Part shown: positions 45,511 through 52,701 of the stretch, in pieces
Layout of the letters: each line of letters begins with the position of its first letter
How positions within the stretch are numbered: the stretch's first letter is position 1
DNA from: Leptospiraceae bacterium
Lineage (GTDB): Bacteria > Spirochaetota > Leptospiria > Leptospirales > Leptonemataceae
NCBI GenBank assembly: GCA_025059995.1
Contig: JANXCF010000004.1
Span: 124,001 to 188,000 of the forward strand
Direction: 5' to 3'
Length of the DNA: 64,000 bases
Translations under genes and position numbers: made by a program
Notes under the pieces: model-generated
Told to the model about the DNA's origin: nothing
Database searches by the model: none
What the model saw: only the letters and a program-made list of their open reading frames with translations

Positions 45511-46006
45511 ATAAAACTCCTATTTAATTTTAATAGTGGAAAAGTATAATTTTTTTTCATTATTATTATGAATTCACAATAAATCAACCATTGTTTAAAC
45601 TTACACAAAAAAAATTATAATTGAATTTTTTCATAATTGTCATACCCAACAAAAGGAAAAAAATAGCTAATTGCAAGAAAAAAGAAACATTTTCAAAATC
45701 TTTTTTCATTAAATCAAATGAACTAATGACAAAAAATGATGAATGAGATAAATTTCACAAATCTCAAAGATTATTTTCGAAATCCATTGTTCGTCAAGAG
45801 AGCACTATCAAAATAATGAAAGAAGCGTTTTGCAGAATATGTATGTAAGTAAAATACTAGATAAGGTTAAAAATAAAAAATTTTTTCATTTATACTAACT
45901 TTACATACGAAAAAGTAAAGAAATTTTCAATCTTAATCAATTTGTAAGGAAATAAAATAAATTATAGTTTTCTTAAATTCATATTTGATCACTTTGGTAA
46001 TAACGT
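45511..46006. other. 496-base intergenic region between divergent cfa and ppcA
   Basis: This is the largest spacer of the window and must hold the promoters of both divergent genes. It is very AT-rich. A 6-bp stem with a 10-base loop (CTTTAC at 45899-45904, GTAAAG at 45915-45920) and an A6T6 block (45876-45887) are the only structure noted; no start codon leads to a credible ORF. A sequence near 45940-45972 could serve as a -35/-10 pair for ppcA, but the spacing is short and the match weak. No tRNA or riboswitch was recognised. Confidence 0.6.
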
Positions 46007-47485
46007 ATGGAACAAGAAAGAAAAATACCCAAAGTCATGTCGACACAACACCCCGATAACGTTGATGTCCCCTTTTTTTGTAAAACCTCTGATTTTTCAG
46101 GAGATGATGAAATCCAAGAAGCGTATTATATGTTTTCTCATGCCAATTGTGACGAACAAATGTGGGACAGTGAAGGTAAAGAGATTGATCAATATGTCAT
46201 ACGGAAGTTATTACAAAAATACCAAAACTACTTCAAGAAAAATCGTATAGGCAAAGACAAATTCATTACTCTTAGAATTCCCAATCCCTCGATTGAAAAG
46301 GACGAAGCCAAAATTGTGGTCGAGACTTTAGAAAGTATACCTCGTAGTTTCGATATTGCCAAGTTATTTTACGGCGATGGGGATTATGCTCCTATTTTTG
46401 AAATTATCCTCCCTATGACAACAAGTGATATTGAACTAAATCGACTTTATTATTTCTATAAAAACTATATTTCAGGAAAACAACATTACCCTATCACATA
46501 CGGGGATATTTTAATCAGAGACTGGGTTGGAGAATTTCTACCAGAAACCATCAATGTAATACCTCTTTTTGAGAATGTAGAAAATATTTTGAACTCACAT
46601 AATGTCATAAGAAAATACATTGAAAATAAACATTTTGTCTATCATAGAGTTTTTTTCGCTCGATCTGATCCAGCCATGTATAGTAGCCATATCAGTGCAA
46701 TCTTAGCAAATAAAGTAGCACTGCAAAGGCTGAGAAAACTTTCAGAAGAAACAGGAGTAAAGTTTTATCCCATATTAGGCGTGGGTTCACCACCATTCCG
46801 AGGACACCTCACACCCTACAACGTAGATAATGTTATTAAAGAATACCCAGAAGTATATACATTCACGGTTCAATCAGCCTTCAAGTATGATAACCCCCTT
46901 GAGGATGTTCAAAAAGCCATCAAGAAATTGAAAAATTTTCCTCGAAGACCATTTCATGAAATCGACGAAGAAGAAGCAACATATCTAATCAAAAAAATCT
47001 CAGACAAATATCGAGCCAAACTTGAACAAATTAGTAGTGTAATCAATCAAGTTGCCAAACATGTTCCAAGAAGACGACGAAGAAAAACCCACACAGGTTT
47101 ATTTGGATACTCAAGAAGTATAGGGGATATCCAATTACCAAGAGTGATTGGATTTTGTGCAAGTGGGTATTCTATTGGGTTTCCACCTGAGTTGTTAAGT
47201 ATAATGTCTGTTGATGAGGAAGATTATTCTAAAATTAAACATATCTACGTAAATTTTGAAGAGGATACAAAAGCAGCTCTACGATATTTTAATCCTGATT
47301 CATTAAAACTACTTGGCAATAAATTTCAATCTATCATGAAAATCATTGATCATTTTGAATATGAACCAGATCTAAATCACAAAGAAATTACATCTTCCAT
47401 TATTAACGATCTATTGAGCGGAACTACCTCAGAGATACAAAATAAGTTAGTCGAAGCTGCGCATATACGTAAGTTTTTAGGTTAA
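46007..47485 (+). CDS. ppcA: Archaeal-type phosphoenolpyruvate carboxylase
   Basis: 492 residues. It carboxylates PEP to oxaloacetate. Bacterial PEP carboxylases are about 900 residues; this one is of the short archaeal class, shown by the N-terminal PKVMSTQHPDNVDVPFF (the STQHPDN motif), YGDGDYAPIFEIILPMT, VFFARSDPAMYSSHISAILA, GVGSPPFRGHLTPYNVDN and RRRRKTHTGLFGYSRSI. It replenishes TCA intermediates. Its 3' end overlaps the convergent JAMM gene by 4 bases. Few bacteria carry this type, which suggests transfer or an ancient feature of this lineage; base composition is like the neighbours. Confidence 0.92.
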   Translation: MEQERKIPKVMSTQHPDNVDVPFFCKTSDFSGDDEIQEAYYMFSHANCDEQMWDSEGKEIDQYVIRKLLQKYQNYFKKNRIGKDKFITLRIPNPSIEKDEAKIVVETLESIPRSFDIAKLFYGDGDYAPIFEIILPMTTSDIELNRLYYFYKNYISGKQHYPITYGDILIRDWVGEFLPETINVIPLFENVENILNSHNVIRKYIENKHFVYHRVFFARSDPAMYSSHISAILANKVALQRLRKLSEETGVKFYPILGVGSPPFRGHLTPYNVDNVIKEYPEVYTFTVQSAFKYDNPLEDVQKAIKKLKNFPRRPFHEIDEEEATYLIKKISDKYRAKLEQISSVINQVAKHVPRRRRRKTHTGLFGYSRSIGDIQLPRVIGFCASGYSIGFPPELLSIMSVDEEDYSKIKHIYVNFEEDTKAALRYFNPDSLKLLGNKFQSIMKIIDHFEYEPDLNHKEITSSIINDLLSGTTSEIQNKLVEAAHIRKFLG

Positions 47486-48030
47486 GAAAAACTTTTAACG
47501 AGAACTTTATGAGGAAAAACCAAAGACTCAAAACTATAATAGATTGAAAAACTCCCTGAAAAAGGATCAAAAACAAATCCCAGTGAAAAAGGGAAACGAA
47601 AATATTCTCTTTGTGTGGCTTGATCGGTTCCACTAAAAAAGGGTTGGAAATTAGGATGAGTATGAAACCAACCCAGAATGATTCTTTCGGTATCCTTGAT
47701 TTTTTTATTTGCTTCCTGCCAAATCTCAGGATACATCACCAAATGGAATTCACTACTTTCATAAACTTCTGAACAAACAATATCATCAATCAACCAAACA
47801 TAAAAGCCAAATCCTTCAAAACAATAGCCCAGTAATAAACCTCCCACTTCTGTTGCATGACTTTTTCCATAATTCCACATGAGTTCCCAAGATACCTCAT
47901 CAAAAAAAATATAATAACCTTGCTGAACATAATCTTTGACTTCTTGATATGATAATTTCAATTTCCCCCAAGGTAAAGCTTCAAACGTCTGAAGCTTGAG
48001 GTCCGATTCCGTTTCCTTCCAACTTATCAT
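47482..48030 (-). CDS. JAMM/MPN metalloprotease (deubiquitinase-like) of a ubiquitin-like system
   Basis: 182 residues. A JAB/MPN domain with the full JAMM set: Glu61 in HATEVGGLLLGYC, then GWFHTHPNFQPFFSGTD with His123, His125, Ser133 and Asp136 (HxHx(7)SxxD). So a zinc-dependent isopeptidase activity is expected; eukaryotic and prokaryotic relatives cleave ubiquitin-like proteins from targets or process their C-termini. It is the last gene of the cassette; its ATG overlaps the end of the E1-like gene by 50 bases. It overlaps ppcA tail to tail by 4 bases. Its target is inferred to be the ubiquitin-like protein of 49.5-49.8 kb. Confidence 0.88.
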   Translation of the reverse strand: MISWKETESDLKLQTFEALPWGKLKLSYQEVKDYVQQGYYIFFDEVSWELMWNYGKSHATEVGGLLLGYCFEGFGFYVWLIDDIVCSEVYESSEFHLVMYPEIWQEANKKIKDTERIILGWFHTHPNFQPFFSGTDQATQREYFRFPFSLGFVFDPFSGSFSIYYSFESLVFPHKVLVKSFS

Positions 48031-49117
48031 TTTTAACCACTAAATACGTATGTTCATTTTTAAAAAAATATGCATACTTAAAAGAAATATTTTTTAAGTG
48101 CTTAATTTCTGAAAATTCAAAATGGTCTTTGACAAATGGTTCTAAAGTTCCATGACAATGACTACAAACCAAGTCTGAGTCTTTGTATTTTCTGGAGAGT
48201 TCATAATAATCAACTTTAAAGCCACATTTCCCACAAACACCTTGTATCAAAATAGGCTCATTTAGAAACAAAGTAATGTTTTCAAATTCTTTTTGGAGTT
48301 TTAAAAAATCCTCCCATGATAGAATACTTAGAGAGTTCCAGTTGTGACAAAAAAGGCAATGATCGTTTTTTGTAAGATCCAATCTTTGTAATGATCCATG
48401 AATCGTATCGATGAATAATTTAGTAGGTCTCTCGTAATGGTTTTTATGAAGAAACACCGACAAAGCAAAAGCCCCTGCGATAGAAGATGTAATGATTGTC
48501 GTTGGTATTTTTCTTTCTCGATAGGCTGATCTTTGTATCCAACCACAAGAATAACGTATTTCTATCTGTTCGTAGACTTTTTCATTTAAGCCACACTCAA
48601 AACAAGCAAAGTTATTTAGAAGATGTTTTTTACTTCCATAAGGGTAATATTCCACACTCACAAATTGACTATCCATAGCAACATTGAAAAAATCCACCCC
48701 CGCCAAATAACACAATCTATGGATACGAATACGAGCCTCAAAGTTATCCACTAAGGCAAAAACCCCGTCAAATTTTTTTAATTCTTCGATTCCAAAATGG
48801 TCATAAAAATCTCCATAGATTGAAATAACTTTTGAGTCAGGATTGATTTCCCTTGCCCTTTCTTCTGCTACTTCCACTTTACTTTTGCCAAGGTCTTTTT
48901 CTCGAAAGAGAACCGACCTTGTAAGATTATGGATTTCTATTTTATCGAAATCAACGATCGTAATTTCACCGATACCCATAAGAAGCATATTTTTTAAAAG
49001 CTCATTACCAATTGCTCCAATTCCAATTAGCAAAACTTTCTTCGAGAAGAGTTCTTTCTGATCCAACCAATGGATGGATTGGTGCCTTAGATATTTATCT
49101 AAAAAAATACGTTCCAT
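47981..49117 (-). CDS. E1-like (ThiF/MoeB-family) ubiquitin-activating enzyme homologue
   Basis: 378 residues. Rossmann adenylation domain: VLLIGIGAIGNELLKNMLLM (GxGxxG), VDFDKIEIHNLTRSVLF and DLGKSKVEVAEERAREINP, the ThiF/E1 pattern (DxD, N-L-x-R, DxGxxKV). Cys191 in EIRYSCGWIQRSAYRERKIP, followed by TTIITSSIAGAFALS, is placed as the catalytic thioester cysteine of E1 proteins. Cys172/175 plus Cys254/257 make the usual Cys4 zinc site, and a C-terminal tail adds a second pair, Cys295/298 and Cys318/321 (CGKC...CSHC), a zinc ribbon. E1 starts directly at the stop of the E2-like gene. The combination with E2 and Ubl argues for activation and conjugation. Confidence 0.9.
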   Translation of the reverse strand: MERIFLDKYLRHQSIHWLDQKELFSKKVLLIGIGAIGNELLKNMLLMGIGEITIVDFDKIEIHNLTRSVLFREKDLGKSKVEVAEERAREINPDSKVISIYGDFYDHFGIEELKKFDGVFALVDNFEARIRIHRLCYLAGVDFFNVAMDSQFVSVEYYPYGSKKHLLNNFACFECGLNEKVYEQIEIRYSCGWIQRSAYRERKIPTTIITSSIAGAFALSVFLHKNHYERPTKLFIDTIHGSLQRLDLTKNDHCLFCHNWNSLSILSWEDFLKLQKEFENITLFLNEPILIQGVCGKCGFKVDYYELSRKYKDSDLVCSHCHGTLEPFVKDHFEFSEIKHLKNISFKYAYFFKNEHTYLVVKNDKLEGNGIGPQASDV

Positions 49118-49561
49118 TTAAATCCTCATGAGAGGGAGTTTTGCTTTCTTTTTGTGAAACCAAGTGATTGCTTTTTCATTAGCAACGGATTTCGTATTGA
49201 TGAGCTCAGGATAGAACAAAAGAAGCTTGATGATTCTTTCTACTTCTTGATCTAAAGGGGTAGAAACTAACCACTTTCCACCTCGACAAATATTGCCTGA
49301 TTCATATACGTGAGGATGAAAAACGGGCGGAGAAATGGAAAAATGAGGTGAGCTCATAGGATAATTAGCCGACAGAAGAATTTTCAATATGAATTCTTTT
49401 TGTTTTTCTTTTTCAGAGATAGGCAACGTTAAATCCAGCTTTATTTGTATTTCTGTGATTGGCTCACCTTTAACTTCTACGATTTTTAAAAAACTATATT
49501 TCTTTTCCAGTTCTTGGATTTTTTTTAAATCATTTTCTCTTCTTTTATAGATGGGATTCAT
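49118..49561 (-). CDS. E2-like (UBC-fold) conjugating enzyme
   Basis: 147 residues. It shows the E2 pattern: N-terminal helix (NDLKKIQELEKKYSF), strand segments (VEVKGEPITEIQIKLDL, KEFILKILLSANYPMSSPHF, where the YPxxxP motif lies) and the catalytic region SPPVFHPHVYESGNICRGGK with Cys92 in the place of the E2 active cysteine (HPxVxxxGxxC). A C-terminal helix follows. Expected to receive the Ubl thioester from the E1-like protein and pass it to a target. It starts inside the Ubl gene (17-base overlap) and ends exactly at the E1 start. Confidence 0.85.
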   Translation of the reverse strand: MNPIYKRRENDLKKIQELEKKYSFLKIVEVKGEPITEIQIKLDLTLPISEKEKQKEFILKILLSANYPMSSPHFSISPPVFHPHVYESGNICRGGKWLVSTPLDQEVERIIKLLLFYPELINTKSVANEKAITWFHKKKAKLPLMRI

Positions 49562-49811
49562 TTCCAGCCTCTAAAATTGGCTGAAGTTCTAATATTTCTC
49601 CTTCTTGCAATCCAACTTCAATCAAAGTTTGATCGGGAGATAGCACAATATTTCGATCGACTATCACAAGGTTATAGGCAGTTTCCGTTGGCAGTGACCA
49701 TCGATTTACGCAGGTATCAATCAAGTCAGCAACTGTTACCTCAGGTGAAATTCCAATTTCCGCTTTTCTTGTTTTATCAGCAGTTCGAACGTAGCACATT
49801 AGTTGTGTCAT
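49545..49811 (-). CDS. Ubiquitin-like beta-grasp protein
   Basis: 88 residues. The strand and helix pattern of the beta-grasp fold is visible: MCYVRTADKTRKAEIGISPE, then VTVADLIDTCVNRWSL (helix), NLVIVDRNIVLSPDQTLIEV and GLQEGEILELQPILEAG. This resembles the YukD/EsaB-like Ubl group found in prokaryotic E1/E2 operons, where the last strand ends in AG or AGG. Here Gly83 is followed by five residues (NESHL), so a terminal glycine would need trimming, plausibly by the JAMM protein. A strong AGGAGG precedes the ATG. Conjugation is inferred from the context, not shown. Confidence 0.82.
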   Translation of the reverse strand: MTQLMCYVRTADKTRKAEIGISPEVTVADLIDTCVNRWSLPTETAYNLVIVDRNIVLSPDQTLIEVGLQEGEILELQPILEAGNESHL

Positions 49812-49816
49812 ATGTT

Positions 49817-49822
49817 CCTCCT
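49817..49822 (-). promoter_or_regulatory. Strong ribosome binding site of the ubiquitin-like gene
   Basis: AGGAGG on the minus strand five bases upstream of the ATG at 49811. It is the best such site of the cassette, which fits a need for more Ubl than enzyme. Confidence 0.75.
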
Positions 49823-49872
49823 ATAATAATAGGTAAAAAAACCAAAAAAAGTTTCAAAAAATCGAAAAAAAA

Positions 49873-50523
49873 TTACTCAATGGAAAGAATCATATTCCTA
49901 TTGAAAACCAAAATTTCATATCTAAAAATTTCATGGTTTTGCAGTAATCCCTTGACCGTAATTGTCTTTTTGTCTAATGAGTCTAAAAAACTTTGGCTAA
50001 GTCCAGTATTTGTATTATTTATTAAATTATAAAATATTACCAGCTTGAAACCTTCCACCCACGGCTTGTCTTCGAACATCAAAGCGTAATCCCCCCTACG
50101 ACTTTTAAGAATCTTTTGAACCATACCTCTGAATTTAATCACCCTTCCAACATATGCAGGTAAATCATCAAGGGTAACCAAGTCAGGGTTCATTTGGATG
50201 ACAGGTATTTTTTCAAAATTATCATACGGAATTATCACTTTTTGGCGGCAAACGACACAACAACCCTCATTTTGAGATAAAATAAACTGATAGGATTCCT
50301 CTTGATAAAAAACTGAACACCTTTTGCAGTAATATACTGGTTTTCTGCCATCAAAAACAATAAGTTCACCCGTCAATGGATCATAAATGTCTTCCCAAGG
50401 ATTTATGATTTTAGTTGGTTTCTCTTTTGGTTCTTCTTTTTCTTCATGATGTTTTGTTAGTTCTGAGTTTTCTTCGTTTGAAAGATCTCGAAAATGGGTT
50501 ATTTTTCTTTTGCGACCGGGCAT
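49873..50523 (-). CDS. Zinc-finger/OB-fold protein, first gene of the ubiquitin-like cassette
   Basis: 216 residues. The N-terminus (1-40) is charged and low in complexity. A cysteine group follows, Cys66/69 (YYCKRCSVFY) and Cys88/89/92 (EGCCVVCRQK), a CxxC...CxxC zinc site of ribbon or treble-clef type. The C-terminal 95 residues (about 121-216) look like an OB fold: LPAYVGRVIKFRGMVQKILK, SRRGDYALMFEDK, KTITVKGLLQNHEI, with the G-x-V-x-x-x-G pattern. It could be an adaptor or an E3-like partner, or a nucleic-acid-binding target protein. No RING finger (8 ligands) can be completed. It lies 63 bases after gspJ and 61 bases before the Ubl gene, so it connects T2SS and cassette transcriptionally. 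Confidence 0.75.
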   Translation of the reverse strand: MPGRKRKITHFRDLSNEENSELTKHHEEKEEPKEKPTKIINPWEDIYDPLTGELIVFDGRKPVYYCKRCSVFYQEESYQFILSQNEGCCVVCRQKVIIPYDNFEKIPVIQMNPDLVTLDDLPAYVGRVIKFRGMVQKILKSRRGDYALMFEDKPWVEGFKLVIFYNLINNTNTGLSQSFLDSLDKKTITVKGLLQNHEIFRYEILVFNRNMILSIE

Positions 50524-50586
50524 AGGGTTTCCACAATTAGAAAAAAAATTTCTAAAATCGTCAACTCTTTTTTCGAATATAAAATT

Positions 50587-51225
50587 TTATCTAATATACA
50601 TACCTGGCATGGCTACGGTCTCAAAGGTTTCTATTTTCCCACCATTTTGGATTTGGATTTGAATTCGAACGAGCTTAGGCAATCTTTTGTTTTTTTTTGT
50701 ATCCCATTCTTCCCTCCATTCTACTCCATTGAGGGAATACTGGATTTGAAAGGATCTCACACCTTCCAATAATTGATAACTTACCCCACCGTCAAAAGGA
50801 TCTTCATCAGGAAAATCTTCTCTAATGAATAAACTACCTGTATCATTAAACTGTTCTTTCACAAAAAAAGCTATCTCTTTCACAACCCCACCTGCAACAG
50901 AACCTTTTGATACAGATGTCAAGGTCAATTGATCTCTTCGGTTTCCTGTGATTCCTACGCTTTTTCCTATTAGAAATGTTTTATTGATTTCTTGAGAAAA
51001 GTAAGCCATACGTATAGTATCTTGGAGGATGTTTAATGCTTGGATTGCTTCTGAACGCTTTAGACTTATGGTTGAGGTTTTTTTGGAAATCCTCGACACA
51101 GTAAAATTCACCCCAAATAATACAACAAATAAAACCGACAGAGCTGTGATAGCCAAAGCAAGTTCAATCAAAGTAAAGCCACGAAGTTTAAGTCCCCTTC
51201 GCAGCTTTGAAAGTTTGAACTTCAT
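50587..51225 (-). CDS. gspJ: Type II secretion minor pseudopilin GspJ
   Basis: 212 residues. The prepilin signal RGFTLIELALAITALSVLFV (cleavage after Gly, Glu at +5) is preceded by a basic leader of about 17 residues. The rest is a GspJ-like globular domain with ALNILQDTIRMAYFSQEI near residue 55. It is the last T2SS gene seen; gspK would normally follow. It starts inside gspI (38-base overlap), and the next gene begins 63 bases downstream. Confidence 0.85.
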   Translation of the reverse strand: MKFKLSKLRRGLKLRGFTLIELALAITALSVLFVVLFGVNFTVSRISKKTSTISLKRSEAIQALNILQDTIRMAYFSQEINKTFLIGKSVGITGNRRDQLTLTSVSKGSVAGGVVKEIAFFVKEQFNDTGSLFIREDFPDEDPFDGGVSYQLLEGVRSFQIQYSLNGVEWREEWDTKKNKRLPKLVRIQIQIQNGGKIETFETVAMPGMYIR

Positions 51226-51712
51226 AAGTTCCTAATTCATTTTTTCCAATGGGATAATGAATTCTTACAATAATACGATAAATGGGAATGAGTCCTCCCG
51301 TTTCTGTGATATTCTGTCCTTGTTTTTCTTTTCCTTTGAAATTTTGAACACTTGTGGGTAATAGATCATCCACATTAGCTTCAATCTTACCAGTTTCGGA
51401 AATTTTAGCTAAATCCACTTGTTCTTCTTTGATTAGGATTTCATACTTAAAGCCTTGATAAAGTTCAACGTTTAACTCTCCTGATTTTTGGGTAGGTTCT
51501 AACGTCAATTGAGATAGAATTTGATTCATTTTGATTCTTGCCAGGGTTGATGCTAACTCCAAATTTTGTGAGTTCTTTTGCATACGGTATGAAGATGAAA
51601 CTAAATTTAGAACACTAATAGAAAAAGTAGATGCCACCGCAATGGCAAAAGCAATCTCTATCAAAGACAATCCTTTAAAAAATTTGTAAATTTTTTTAAC
51701 TTTCTTTTTCAT
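51188..51712 (-). CDS. gspI: Type II secretion minor pseudopilin GspI
   Basis: 174 residues. Leader KKVKKIYKFFKGLSLIEIAF with the type IV pilin-like cleavage site after Gly and Glu at +5 (LSLIE), a hydrophobic helix and a short globular domain. Position between gspH and gspJ and the usual length support GspI. The start overlaps gspH by 17 bases and the end overlaps gspJ by 38. Confidence 0.82.
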   Translation of the reverse strand: MKKKVKKIYKFFKGLSLIEIAFAIAVASTFSISVLNLVSSSYRMQKNSQNLELASTLARIKMNQILSQLTLEPTQKSGELNVELYQGFKYEILIKEEQVDLAKISETGKIEANVDDLLPTSVQNFKGKEKQGQNITETGGLIPIYRIIVRIHYPIGKNELGTYEVQTFKAAKGT

Positions 51713-52232
51713 TCAAAATAGCTTCCTGTGGGAGTTCCTGATAGTTTTGATCTTTGATGATGGCTTCTTTTCCGTATCTTGGGAAGATGATGGTTTTTGA
51801 TATTTTATCACCCCCACCAAGATAAATATAAACTTCGTCATTGACTCCATTGGGAAAAAACTGAATGGTATAAATTCCAGAACTCACTTCATTTTGATAA
51901 GGATTTCGAATGAAAAGTATTCGATTTGTAAGGAATAACTCTCTTTCTATAAGATTTTGATTTTCTATAGTTTCTTTATTTCGAACTTTACGATAGATTG
52001 AATATCGTTGGTTTTCTAAATCAAATTCAACATAGATGATTTGCCCTGAACGAGTGGAAGAACTTTTCGCAAAGCGGTAAATATCCTTTAAAATCTCTGC
52101 TTCATCTTGCTTGGTTTTGAAGATAGAAAACTGACTCACCATCGAAAAAAGTATCGATAACACAAGAGAGATTATCAATAAAACGACTGATAGTTCAATG
52201 ATGGTTAATCCTTTAGTTATTTTCTTAACCAT
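51696..52232 (-). CDS. gspH: Type II secretion minor pseudopilin GspH
   Basis: 178 residues. Leader VKKITKGLTIIELSVVLLII, prepilin cleavage after Gly with Glu at +5, hydrophobic helix, then a domain with FAKSSSTRSGQIIYVEFDLE typical of GspH. It overlaps gspG by 16 bases upstream and gspI by 17 downstream. Confidence 0.82.
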   Translation of the reverse strand: MVKKITKGLTIIELSVVLLIISLVLSILFSMVSQFSIFKTKQDEAEILKDIYRFAKSSSTRSGQIIYVEFDLENQRYSIYRKVRNKETIENQNLIERELFLTNRILFIRNPYQNEVSSGIYTIQFFPNGVNDEVYIYLGGGDKISKTIIFPRYGKEAIIKDQNYQELPQEAILNEKES

Positions 52233-52657
52233 TCAGGCCAGGTATTTTTGTCATCTAAATAGAAGTCTTGATTTTCTTTTTCTCCTCCAATTTGCCCATC
52301 TTTTCCATAGCTACAAATATGCAAGTTTCCTTCATTATCACTACATATCACATAAAAGCGATTCCAAGGATCTTTGACGGTATCTTCATCAACAGGCTTC
52401 CAGCTGGTTTCGGGATGAGGTTTTGTAAGGAGCTCCAGAGTATCTCCTTCATTTAAGGGAGAAACTTCTTCTTCAAATTGAGAAACCAAAATCGGAAGTT
52501 GCTTTGCTTGAACATCACGAACTTTCAAAACTTTTGCCTTATCCACTACCCCCAAATCTAAACTCGCATAGACGATGCCAATAATGATGCCCAAAACTAA
52601 AAGAACCAATGCCAACTCAAAAAGAGTCAAGCCTTTACGATAACGAAACTTTTTCAT
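52217..52657 (-). CDS. gspG: Type II secretion major pseudopilin GspG
   Basis: About 146 residues from ATG at 52657 (an upstream ATG at 52675 adds six residues). Leader KKFRYRKGLTLFELALVLLV with cleavage after Gly and Glu at +5, a long hydrophobic helix, and the C-terminal major-pseudopilin pattern KDPWNRFYVICSDNEGNLHI followed by CSYGKDGQIGGEKENQD (the calcium-loop region of GspG). It forms the main body of the pseudopilus that pushes substrates through the secretin. Confidence 0.88.
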   Translation of the reverse strand: MKKFRYRKGLTLFELALVLLVLGIIIGIVYASLDLGVVDKAKVLKVRDVQAKQLPILVSQFEEEVSPLNEGDTLELLTKPHPETSWKPVDEDTVKDPWNRFYVICSDNEGNLHICSYGKDGQIGGEKENQDFYLDDKNTWPEWLRK

Positions 52658-52701
52658 AATTATGAGAAAAACCATGCTAACAAAAGAATCAATTCTTTTT
52701 T

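Noticed and set aside
45899-45920. CTTTAC/GTAAAG stem-loop as a transcription terminator
   Set aside because: The stem is only 6 AT-rich base pairs, the loop is 10 bases and no T-tract follows.
49545-49811. Ubl as a YukD/EsaB accessory protein of a type VII secretion system
   Set aside because: The fold resembles the YukD group, but there is no EssC/FtsK ATPase or WXG protein nearby, while E2, E1 and JAMM genes are directly linked.
47482-49811. CBASS Cap2/Cap3-type defence operon or PRTRC plasmid system
   Set aside because: There is no CD-NTase or effector gene and no ParM/PRTRC partner, and the neighbours are secretion and housekeeping genes.
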